From contig CAILON010000166.1 in NCBI GenBank assembly GCA_903835865.1, forward strand, positions 1-5,635: a DNA stretch of 5,635 nucleotides. Reading direction: 5' to 3'. This DNA comes from an uncultured beta proteobacterium (GTDB lineage: Bacteria; Pseudomonadota; Gammaproteobacteria; Burkholderiales; Burkholderiaceae). Under the pieces are notes generated by a model. The model saw nothing but the letters and a program-made list of their open reading frames with translations, ran no database searches and was not told the DNA's origin. Position 1 is the stretch's first letter. Each line of letters starts with the position of its first letter. Positions 1 through 5,028 of the stretch are shown here, in pieces. Made by a program: the position numbers and the translations under genes.

Positions 1-282
1 ATATTGATGATGGCTTGGATGAATCGCGATGCTTTATTGGCAACCTTGCGTTTAGGTGAAGCAGTGTATTGGACTCGCTCAAGACAGAAACTGTGGCACA
101 AGGGTGAAGAGTCAGGTCATACCCAAAAAGTGAAAGAAATTCGCTTAGATTGTGATGGCGATACCATCGTCTTGATGGTTGAGCAAAAAGATGGCATTGC
201 TTGTCACACTGGAGCACACAGTTGCTTCTTTATGCAATGGGATAGCGAACAGGCTAATTGGGTCAAAATCAGTAAAGACTGA
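1..282 (+). CDS. hisI: Phosphoribosyl-AMP cyclohydrolase, 5' end missing
   Basis: HisI opens the purine ring of phosphoribosyl-AMP to give the ProFAR precursor, the third step of histidine synthesis, in the cytoplasm. The reading frame is open from base 1, so the N-terminus lies outside the window. The ATG codons at 7 and 10 are internal (ILMMAWMN), not starts. About 93 codons are visible of a family usually 110-140 residues long. Diagnostic motifs are [14 protein letters not shown], then DCDGDT at 148-165, whose acidic residues bind magnesium. CHTGAHSCF from 202 follows; its two cysteines (202-204, 223-225), with the one at 151-153, make the family's zinc site. Catalytic residues look intact. 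HisE, the preceding enzyme in the pathway, is encoded at 1038 but is separated from hisI by a toxin-antitoxin pair. Identity is very secure. Confidence 0.96.
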   Translation: MLMMAWMNRDALLATLRLGEAVYWTRSRQKLWHKGEESGHTQKVKEIRLDCDGDTIVLMVEQKDGIACHTGAHSCFFMQWDSEQANWVKISKD

Positions 283-313
283 CTCTATTTGACCTTCCCA
301 AGCATTGAAATCC

Positions 314-343
314 TTGAATTGACTTGGTAGAATGATATATACT
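314..343 (+). promoter_or_regulatory. Candidate sigma-70 promoter of vapBC
   Basis: A -35-like TTGAAT at 314-319 and a -10-like TATACT at 338-343 (one mismatch to TATAAT) are separated by 18 bp. A second -10 reading, TATATA at 336-341, gives a 16-bp spacer. Transcription would start near position 350, leaving a leader of about 20 nt that contains the AAGGAG at 356-361. This fits toxin-antitoxin modules, which normally carry their own autoregulated promoter. The call rests on motif match and position only, and AT-rich sequence produces such matches easily. Confidence 0.5.
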
Positions 344-357
344 TTGATATATATCAA
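333..357 (+). promoter_or_regulatory. Palindromic operator candidate upstream of vapB
   Basis: Positions 344-357 form a perfect 14-bp palindrome, TTGATATATATCAA. A second TGATATATA copy at 333-341 repeats the one at 345-353 with a 12-bp period. TGATATAT (333-340) and ATATATCA (349-356) also form a perfect inverted repeat around 8 bp. The array overlaps the proposed -10 element and touches the Shine-Dalgarno sequence at 356-361. VapB-type antitoxins of the AbrB fold generally bind inverted repeats at their own promoter, so this is the natural operator. Binding itself is inferred. Confidence 0.6.
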
Positions 358-369
358 GGAGCTCAGGCG

Positions 370-627
370 ATGGCTCAAACTGCAAAGATTTTCATGAACG
401 GGCGGAGTCAAGCAGTACGCTTGCCTGCAGAATTTCGCTTTGAGGGGCGGGAAGTATTTATTAGACGGGACCCCACCACTGGGGACCTCATCCTCTCGCG
501 CAAACCAGATAACTGGAGCGACTTTTTCTTAGCACTTCATCAGGCCGATGTTCCGGATGATTTCTTGAGTCCCCAAGACCGTAGACAAGGAGTGCAAAAT
601 CGCGATCCTTTGAAAGGAATTAAGTGA
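370..627 (+). CDS. vapB: VapB-family antitoxin (AbrB/SpoVT fold)
   Basis: This 85-residue protein is the antitoxin of a type II toxin-antitoxin pair. It is expected to neutralise VapC by direct binding and to repress the shared promoter. The N-terminal segment (about residues 4-50) has the swapped-hairpin AbrB signature [15 protein letters not shown], followed by [11 protein letters not shown] and TGDLILSRK. The remaining residues (about 51-85) are polar and should be the tail that wraps the toxin. The start at 370 is set by AAGGAG at 356-361, eight bases upstream. The stop TGA (625-627) overlaps the GTG start of vapC (624-626), a classic coupled arrangement. Its arginine codons include three CGG and two AGA, unlike the flanking histidine genes, which hints at acquisition by transfer. 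Length and motifs match the family well. Confidence 0.93.
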   Translation: MAQTAKIFMNGRSQAVRLPAEFRFEGREVFIRRDPTTGDLILSRKPDNWSDFFLALHQADVPDDFLSPQDRRQGVQNRDPLKGIK

Positions 628-1019
628 CGACGTACATGTTGGACGCCAATACGGTGAGCCATTTTCTGAAACAGCATCCAAATATCACCAAAAGAATTAC
701 CAGCCTCCCATTGGATAGTCTATGCTTATCAGTAATTTCTGAGGGAGAGTTGCGTTACGGATTGGCGCGCAAGCCTGAGGCCAAAAATCTCCATAAAGTT
801 ATTCAAGAATTTTTAAAAAGAGTTGACGTGCTAGCCTGGAGCAGTGATGCCGCCCTGCATTATGGTAACTTGAGGGCGGAGCTTGAGGCTAAAGGCGATA
901 GCCTTGGAGCACTTGATATGCAGATAGCTGCACATGCATTTTCAATAGGTGCCACCTTAGTAACGAATGATCAGGCTTTTAAAAGAGTCAAAAAACTGAA
1001 AGTTGAAGATTGGACATAG
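624..1019 (+). CDS. vapC: VapC-family toxin, PIN-domain ribonuclease
   Basis: This 131-residue PIN-domain protein should be a magnesium-dependent RNase. Members of the enteric VapC branch cut initiator tRNA in the anticodon stem-loop, but the target of this one is not known. Acidic active-site residues appear intact: D7 in MLDANTVS, E42 in SEGELRYG, D98 in [11 protein letters not shown], and D116 in TLVTND. The layout and C-terminal end (KVEDWT) closely resemble the Shigella/Salmonella VapC type as I recall it. The GTG start at 624 is preceded by AAAGGA at 613-618 and overlaps the vapB stop, so translation is probably coupled. An in-frame ATG at 636 would drop only four residues and lacks such a ribosome site. 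Four of its six arginines use AGA or AGG. The gene looks full length and functional. Confidence 0.94.
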   Translation: MTTYMLDANTVSHFLKQHPNITKRITSLPLDSLCLSVISEGELRYGLARKPEAKNLHKVIQEFLKRVDVLAWSSDAALHYGNLRAELEAKGDSLGALDMQIAAHAFSIGATLVTNDQAFKRVKKLKVEDWT

Positions 1020-1037
1020 TTGTTCAAAAAGGTAACG

Positions 1038-1439
1038 ATGGATAACATCAATAAATCTCCTAAAAATTTAGATTCGGCGTTCGCGCATTTAGCCGATGTG
1101 GTTGACCAGCGCCGTGACGCATTCAAAGCCGGTCAGGCAGACCCTAAGACTTCTTACACGGCCTTGCTCTTTTCCAAAGGGGACGATGGCATCTTGAAAA
1201 AGATTGGGGAAGAAGCCACTGAAGCCGTCATGGCAGCTAAAGATGTACGTAGTTCTAACCTCGCCCCTGAGCAAAAAAAGCTGCTTGTGGGTGAAATGGC
1301 GGATTTATGGTTTCACTGCTTGATCGCCTTGTCTCAATTCAATTTGCGCCCTGAGGATGTCATTGAGGAGTTGGATCGTCGCTTAGGCACCTCGGGAATC
1401 GAGGAAAAGGCTGCTCGCAAAGCCTCTGGCAAGGAATAA
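1038..1439 (+). CDS. hisE: Phosphoribosyl-ATP pyrophosphatase
   Basis: HisE hydrolyses phosphoribosyl-ATP to phosphoribosyl-AMP and pyrophosphate, the second step of histidine synthesis, supplying the substrate of HisI. The 133-residue protein has the all-alpha MazG-like signature: [20 protein letters not shown], the metal-binding EExxE at residues 58-62 and the ExxD pair E86/D89 in GEMADLWFH. It ends with [12 protein letters not shown], typical of Burkholderiales HisE. I chose the ATG at 1038 because AAAAAGG lies at 1026-1032. The in-frame TTG at 1020, directly after the vapC stop, is less likely. The N-terminus is a little longer than in compact homologues. The gene lies 18 bp after vapC and 3 bp before the HIT gene, so it may be transcribed partly from the vapBC promoter. 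Confidence 0.96.
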   Translation: MDNINKSPKNLDSAFAHLADVVDQRRDAFKAGQADPKTSYTALLFSKGDDGILKKIGEEATEAVMAAKDVRSSNLAPEQKKLLVGEMADLWFHCLIALSQFNLRPEDVIEELDRRLGTSGIEEKAARKASGKE

Positions 1440-1442
1440 GTT

Positions 1443-1799
1443 ATGACTCATGATCCCAATTGCCTATTTTGTAAGATTTCTCAAGGTTTGATCCCGTCAC
1501 AGAAAGTATATGAAGACGAAGAAATCTACGCATTTAAGGATATCCATCCAGCAGCTCCAGTCCATTTCTTGATGATTCCAAAAAAACATATCCCCATGTT
1601 GGAGTCTGCGGAAAGCATAGATACCCCATTGCTAGGTAGAATGATGGAATTAGCACCCCGTCTTGCCAAAGAGCAAGGCTGCCGTCCTGGCATGGATGGT
1701 GGCTTTAGGTTAATGGTAAATAATGGTGCGGATGGAGGGCAGGAGGTTTATCACTTGCATTTGCATGTGATGGGCGGTCCGCGCCCCTGGAACAAATAA
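1443..1799 (+). CDS. HIT-family (HinT-like) purine nucleotide hydrolase
   Basis: This 118-residue cytoplasmic protein belongs to the histidine triad family. HinT members hydrolyse adenosine 5'-phosphoramidates and related acyl-adenylates; the physiological substrate is often unclear. The triad HLHLHV holds His104, His106 and His108, with His106 the expected nucleophile. The [10 protein letters not shown] segment just upstream is typical of the HinT/PKCI branch. An N-terminal CxxC (Cys7, Cys10) is present, as in members that bind zinc. Length matches E. coli HinT. The ATG at 1443 has AAGGA at 1431-1435, inside the end of hisE, and follows the hisE stop by 3 bp. It sits 16 bp before tatA. A HIT gene between hisE and tatA is a familiar arrangement in betaproteobacteria (from memory), and no functional link to either neighbour is implied. 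Confidence 0.93.
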   Translation: MTHDPNCLFCKISQGLIPSQKVYEDEEIYAFKDIHPAAPVHFLMIPKKHIPMLESAESIDTPLLGRMMELAPRLAKEQGCRPGMDGGFRLMVNNGADGGQEVYHLHLHVMGGPRPWNK

Positions 1800-1815
1800 T
1801 CCAAGGAGATTAAGA

Positions 1816-2049
1816 ATGGGCTCATTTAGTATTTGGCATTGGTTAATTGTGTTGGTCATCGTGATGTTGGTGTTTGGCACCAAGAAATTGCGGAATATTG
1901 GCCAAGACTTGGGTGGTGCTGTAAAAGGTTTCAAAGATGGCATGAAGACATCTGAAGAATCTAAAGATCAAACAGCTGAGCAAATTCAACAAACTGCTGC
2001 TTCTGCAGACAAGACTGTTGATGTACACGCTAAAGATGTAAATAAATAA
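1816..2049 (+). CDS. tatA: Sec-independent translocase subunit TatA
   Basis: TatA oligomerises to form the protein-conducting element of the twin-arginine translocase in the inner membrane, moving folded proteins once TatBC has bound a signal peptide. The 77-residue protein starts with a short periplasmic end and one membrane helix (about residues 7-21). The hinge FGTKKL (20-25) follows, then an amphipathic helix (25-43) with the key Phe39. The rest is a polar, unstructured cytoplasmic tail. The pattern aligns without gaps to E. coli TatA over the first 43 residues, except that Gln8 of E. coli is His8 here. AAGGAG at 1803-1808 sets the start. It is first in the tatABC block and follows the HIT gene by 16 bp, so it is probably co-transcribed with it. 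Confidence 0.96.
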   Translation: MGSFSIWHWLIVLVIVMLVFGTKKLRNIGQDLGGAVKGFKDGMKTSEESKDQTAEQIQQTAASADKTVDVHAKDVNK

Positions 2050-2086
2050 TTGCCATTGCGCAGATAGAAATTCATGCGGTTCTTAA

Positions 2087-2563
2087 ATGATTGATCTTGG
2101 AGTTTCAAAACTTGCGCTGATTGCAGTAGTGGCATTGATTGTGGTGGGACCTGAGCGTCTTCCCAAAGTGGCGCGCATGGCCGGCAATCTGTTTGGCCGC
2201 GCTCAACGCTATATGGCCGATGTCAAATCGGAAGTCAGTCGCCAAATGGAGATTGAAGAATTCAAAAAGCTCCGAGAAGAAAGCGCCTCAGCACTAAAAG
2301 AAGTTGAAAACAGTATTCATTCAACTGTTCAAGAAGCTGGAACGCATCTTAGCGATCAAGCAGATATTTTTGAAACTACTTTTGAAAAACCTCCGCTGGA
2401 TGAGCAGGAGGTTTTACGTAAAACAAAACGTCAGGGCCGAAGTAGCTGGGGTGTCCGGCGTGCAGCCAGACCTATTTGGTTCAAACGATCTGCAGGTATT
2501 CGTACTCGTGTGCAATCAGGCGCAGCCAGAATGAAGCGCTTTCATCACACGGTAGGCAAATAA
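2087..2563 (+). CDS. tatB: Sec-independent translocase subunit TatB
   Basis: TatB pairs with TatC to form the receptor that recognises twin-arginine signal peptides. This 158-residue version has one N-terminal membrane helix (about residues 6-21), the hallmark hinge GPERLP (21-26), and an amphipathic helix (about 27-50). A long charged helical stretch to about residue 110 follows. The end is a very basic tail with WFKRSAG and QSGAARMKR, as in Burkholderiales TatB. Position 8, a glutamate in E. coli that contacts TatC, is lysine here. The ATG at 2087 is the first possible start because an in-frame TAA lies immediately before it at 2084. No good Shine-Dalgarno sequence is visible (only GCGG at 2077-2079), so initiation may be weak. 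That would suit the lower need for TatB than TatA. The gap from tatA is 37 bp. Confidence 0.94.
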   Translation: MIDLGVSKLALIAVVALIVVGPERLPKVARMAGNLFGRAQRYMADVKSEVSRQMEIEEFKKLREESASALKEVENSIHSTVQEAGTHLSDQADIFETTFEKPPLDEQEVLRKTKRQGRSSWGVRRAARPIWFKRSAGIRTRVQSGAARMKRFHHTVGK

Positions 2564-2570
2564 TTCATTC

Positions 2571-3362
2571 ATGACGCAAGATAATTCCACCGAAGATTCA
2601 GGCTTACAAGAATCCTTCCTCTCGCATCTTTACGAGCTTCGTGATCGCGTTATTAAGTCTGCATTAGCCATTATTGTGGTCTTTATTTGCTTGGTGTATT
2701 GGGCCCCCGATATTTTTCATTTATTTGCGCAACCACTATTAAAAGCATTGCCTGCAGGTGGCAAGATGATTGTCACTGACGTAACAGGTTCATTTTTTGT
2801 GCCGATGAAGGTCACGATGTTGGTGGCATTCTTAATCGCGCTCCCTGTGGTGATGTATCAAATCTGGGCATTTATTGCGCCAGGACTTTACCTGCATGAG
2901 CGCAAATTGATTTTGCCTTTGGTAGTGAGTAGCTATTCCTTATTCATCATTGGTATGGCGTTTGCCTATTTCTTGGTTTTTCCAACAGTCTTTAATTTCA
3001 TGGCAAGTTATAACGCACCCTTGGGCGCAGAGATGTCTACGGATATTGATAACTATCTCAGCTTTGCAATGACTACTTTTTTAGCCTTTGGAATTACCTT
3101 CGAGGTACCTGTAGTAGTGGTTGTTTTGGTCCATATGAAAATTGTGCCACTTGCCAAGCTCAAAGAAATTCGACCTTACGTGATTGTTGGCGCCTTTGTG
3201 ATCTCCGCAGTGGTAACGCCTCCAGACGTTCTATCCCAATTGCTCTTAGCAGTGCCAATGACCCTCCTATATGAACTCGGCTTACTGATTGCGCGTTTAT
3301 ACGTCCCCAAACCCTCCGAGGATGAATCCTCAGACCATCAGGCTAACTCAGCGTCTTCTTGA
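2571..3362 (+). CDS. tatC: Sec-independent translocase subunit TatC
   Basis: TatC is the six-helix membrane core of the twin-arginine translocase and the primary binding site for the signal peptide. The 263-residue protein shows the N-terminal FLSHLYELRDR with Glu22, the loop YQIWAFIAPGLYLHERK with Glu110, and FGITFEVP with Glu178. VTPPDVLSQ carries Thr216 and Gln223, the counterparts of the E. coli polar cluster Thr208/Gln215. Hydrophobic helices match the family layout. The start at 2571 follows the tatB stop by 7 bp and has no clear Shine-Dalgarno sequence, suggesting translational coupling to tatB. The C-terminal tail after RLYVPKP is polar. Its last 25 bases overlap the end of the convergent Sel1-like gene. 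No terminator follows. Confidence 0.97.
   Translation: MTQDNSTEDSGLQESFLSHLYELRDRVIKSALAIIVVFICLVYWAPDIFHLFAQPLLKALPAGGKMIVTDVTGSFFVPMKVTMLVAFLIALPVVMYQIWAFIAPGLYLHERKLILPLVVSSYSLFIIGMAFAYFLVFPTVFNFMASYNAPLGAEMSTDIDNYLSFAMTTFLAFGITFEVPVVVVVLVHMKIVPLAKLKEIRPYVIVGAFVISAVVTPPDVLSQLLLAVPMTLLYELGLLIARLYVPKPSEDESSDHQANSASS
3318..3331. repeat. Short perfect inverted repeat at the 3' end of tatC
   Basis: GAGGAT and ATCCTC (3318-3323 and 3326-3331) are perfect complements around 2 bp. RNA from either strand could form a 5-bp stem with a 4-nt loop. It lies inside the tatC tail and 6 bp beyond the stop of the convergent minus-strand gene. No T-run follows on either strand, so it does not qualify as an intrinsic terminator. 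It may be chance. Confidence 0.3.
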
Positions 3363-4819
3363 TTTGCGAGATTCTTTGAGAAGCTTGCTGTGAGCCACTG
3401 GGTGACACGATCAAAGCGATAGCGTCTTTGACGCAAATTACCCTCAATATCTAGTTCAGATCCGGCAAAGGTCTTGCCTGCAGCAAGCAAGGCCCTTCGC
3501 TGTTGAATCGTTTCAATCTGTATTAATCTAGGTAATATCTTGGGCAACTCCCAGCGGATGTCTACCACTACACAGTGCTCATGTTGAAGTTGGCCAACGT
3601 CGGAGAGCAGTAATTCTGCTTTGCTAAAATTAAATTGATTGGCGATGATGAGTCGATGACACATCAATATCCAATCTAAATCGAGCTTATGTTCCGCATG
3701 ATGATTTAGGACCTGCTCAGCAATAAGCGCTAAATCTCGCCATTCATTTTTTTTTGGATCTGGGCAACTCTCTAAAATTTTCGAGAGCAATTCTTTTGCC
3801 TCGGCCACGCCTTGTTGGTGTGCATGCCATACCCAATAGGAGGCCTGAAGTCCCCGAACCTTTTCATCGAGCTTTTCACGTTTGCGCCACAAGTTTGCAG
3901 CTTTACGAAATTGCGCTTGTGGATGAGCCAAGTCAGCGGCACGATCAAAGCAACGATCACTTTCAGTGGCGTTATATCCAGAAAATTGTGGGCGACGATA
4001 GATTTCACCAAGGGCATACCAAGCGTCACGATCACCATCTTTAGCAGCAAGTTCTAACCAGTGCGCTGCTTTTTTAAGAGAGGCATTTGATTTTTGGGGT
4101 TTTACATTGGCTGGATCAGTACTAGCATCATCTAGCTGCGCAAGCCGCAAACCTAACGTTAGCCTTGCGCTAGTAAGACCTAATTCAGCAGCTTGGGTTA
4201 GCGCTTCTTCATTTTTGTTTTCAATCCATGCGCCCCAGAGTGAAGAGAGGGCCTCATTCTTTGGTTGTAGTTTGATGAGAAGTTCTTTTGCCAGAACTGA
4301 ATGTGATGTTTCACTTTCAGCTAGCTCTTGCAAATATTGTTTGGCAAGTTTTTGCAAACCTACAAAATCTAAATTGGATATTTGCTCGACTGCGGTGGCG
4401 TTTTGTTTTCTAAGCCAATCCACCAACTCAGATTGGGTGGCACTGTGTTCAGGGTTAATCAGTAAATTAGCTAACTGCCATTTGGCAGCAAGTTGGGCAT
4501 CAGAGGCCTCTTCATTAGTTGAAATACCCCAAAATGTATTCCAGCCAAATTGAAAAGAGGGTGAATTAAAAGTCTCAATGAGGGGAATTGCAGCTACTTG
4601 AGCCCAAAGTTCTAAAATTTGAGCTTCATTGGAGTTATTTTCTTTAAGCCCTTGATTTTGAATAGAAATATAGGATTTTTCTAGCCAAATTAAGGCATTA
4701 GAGGGCTGAATCGGGGTTTTAAACTCGCCTGTGAGGTAAGCTGAAGCCAGTTTTTGTTGCGCTAATACATCACCCATTCGGGCTGAACTGAGGATTTTTA
4801 AGAATTCGCGGCTTGCCAT
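3338..4819 (-). CDS. Sel1-like repeat protein of unknown function
   Basis: Reading from the ATG at 4819 gives 493 residues, with no signal peptide or membrane helix. Helical Sel1/TPR-like units are visible at about residues 13-50 (MGDVLAQQKLASAYLTG), 203-228, and most clearly 247-283 (WLELAAKDGDRDAWYALGEIY). Another follows at 284-315 (CFDRAADLAHPQAQFRKAANLW). Such repeats usually act as protein-protein scaffolds. The part from about 380 to the end, rich in Trp, Arg and Leu (VVVDIRWELPKILPRL, LRQRRYRFDRVTQWL), is not repeat-like and I do not recognise it. The start is uncertain: no Shine-Dalgarno sequence precedes 4819, and the frame stays open upstream through a Cys/Phe-rich stretch to a GTG at 4945. 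I prefer 4819 because folded helical sequence begins there. The gene converges on tatC and overlaps it by 25 bp. No role can be assigned. Confidence 0.82.
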   Translation of the reverse strand: MASREFLKILSSARMGDVLAQQKLASAYLTGEFKTPIQPSNALIWLEKSYISIQNQGLKENNSNEAQILELWAQVAAIPLIETFNSPSFQFGWNTFWGISTNEEASDAQLAAKWQLANLLINPEHSATQSELVDWLRKQNATAVEQISNLDFVGLQKLAKQYLQELAESETSHSVLAKELLIKLQPKNEALSSLWGAWIENKNEEALTQAAELGLTSARLTLGLRLAQLDDASTDPANVKPQKSNASLKKAAHWLELAAKDGDRDAWYALGEIYRRPQFSGYNATESDRCFDRAADLAHPQAQFRKAANLWRKREKLDEKVRGLQASYWVWHAHQQGVAEAKELLSKILESCPDPKKNEWRDLALIAEQVLNHHAEHKLDLDWILMCHRLIIANQFNFSKAELLLSDVGQLQHEHCVVVDIRWELPKILPRLIQIETIQQRRALLAAGKTFAGSELDIEGNLRQRRYRFDRVTQWLTASFSKNLANQEDAELA

Positions 4820-4952
4820 GTGACAATTTTGACATTCAAAGCCCAAAAAAGACAGAAAACAGTGCTCTTGTTGCCGTGATACAACGAAGAAAACCAAAAA
4901 ACTACCTTTTGACAAGCAAAAAGAGCTCCTAATTGCCCTGACCACGGGATTA

Positions 4953-4968
4953 GCTGGGCAAAACCAGC
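4953..4968 (+). repeat. Small hairpin in the probable porin leader
   Basis: GCTGG (4953-4957) and CCAGC (4964-4968) form a perfect 5-bp stem around the 6-nt loop GCAAAA. If porin transcription begins upstream, it would lie in the 5' leader about 60 nt before the start codon. Porin leaders are frequent targets of small RNAs, but nothing here proves such a role. Confidence 0.35.
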
Positions 4969-4981
4969 AAAATTCATAGGT

Positions 4982-4997
4982 CCCAGTTTTATTTGGG
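4982..4997 (+). repeat. Second small hairpin in the probable porin leader
   Basis: CCCA (4982-4985) and TGGG (4994-4997) could pair across an 8-nt AT-rich loop, about 30 nt before the porin start. The stem is only 4 bp, so it may be chance. Confidence 0.2.
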
Positions 4998-5028
4998 CAT
5001 TACTTTTCAATTTATGGAGATTTACAGA

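Larger units (their letters stand above)
4820..5028. promoter_or_regulatory. Divergent intergenic region between Sel1-like gene and porin
   Basis: This 209-bp stretch separates two divergent genes and should hold both promoters. On the plus strand a perfect -35 hexamer TTGACA lies at 4909-4914, but the base stretch 15-18 bp downstream (TAATTG, ATTGCC) is a poor -10. Another TTGACA at 4829-4834 also lacks a -10. On the minus strand I see no convincing pair. Near the porin start there are two small hairpins (4953-4968, 4982-4997) and a GGAG at 5016-5019. The minus-strand frame stays open from 4819 to 4945, so part of the region could be coding if the Sel1-like protein starts earlier. Confidence 0.5.

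Noticed and set aside
298..327. CCAAG/CTTGG pair after hisI, considered as a terminator
   Set aside because: The stem is 5 bp around a 20-nt loop and has no following T-run.
145..411. 88-residue minus-strand frame across the end of hisI and the start of vapB
   Set aside because: It spans the antisense of two clear genes and the AT-rich operator, and its sequence resembles no protein family I know.
283..1040. Target-site duplications or terminal repeats flanking vapBC
   Set aside because: Comparing 283-330 with 1020-1060 by eye showed no shared direct or inverted repeat, so no mobile element boundary can be claimed.
1089..1274. 61-residue minus-strand frame inside hisE
   Set aside because: It is an antisense shadow of the conserved hisE coding sequence.
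1710..2028. Minus-strand frames of 77 and 61 residues across the HIT gene end and tatA
   Set aside because: They are antisense shadows of two well-supported genes with correct ribosome sites on the plus strand.
2074..2094. Six-codon mini frame (MRFLND) ending inside the tatB start, considered as a leader peptide
   Set aside because: It has no ribosome site and no attenuator structure follows; a frame this short is expected by chance.
2304..2534. 76-residue plus-strand frame inside tatB, checked as a frameshifted extension
   Set aside because: It overlaps tatB in another frame, and the tatB frame reads through to a typical Burkholderiales basic tail without interruption.
3754..4057. Three overlapping frames of 81-96 residues, on both strands, inside the Sel1-like gene
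   Set aside because: They overlap each other and a long repeat-containing frame; none has a family signature.
4107..4553. 148-residue plus-strand frame antisense to the Sel1-like gene
   Set aside because: It is rich in Ser and Cys in the way expected from the reverse of an Ala/Leu/Glu-rich helical gene, with no ribosome site or recognisable domain.
4821..4841. Repeated TGACA words, considered as binding-site direct repeats
   Set aside because: They are only 5-6 bp long and imperfect, which is not above chance in AT-rich intergenic DNA.
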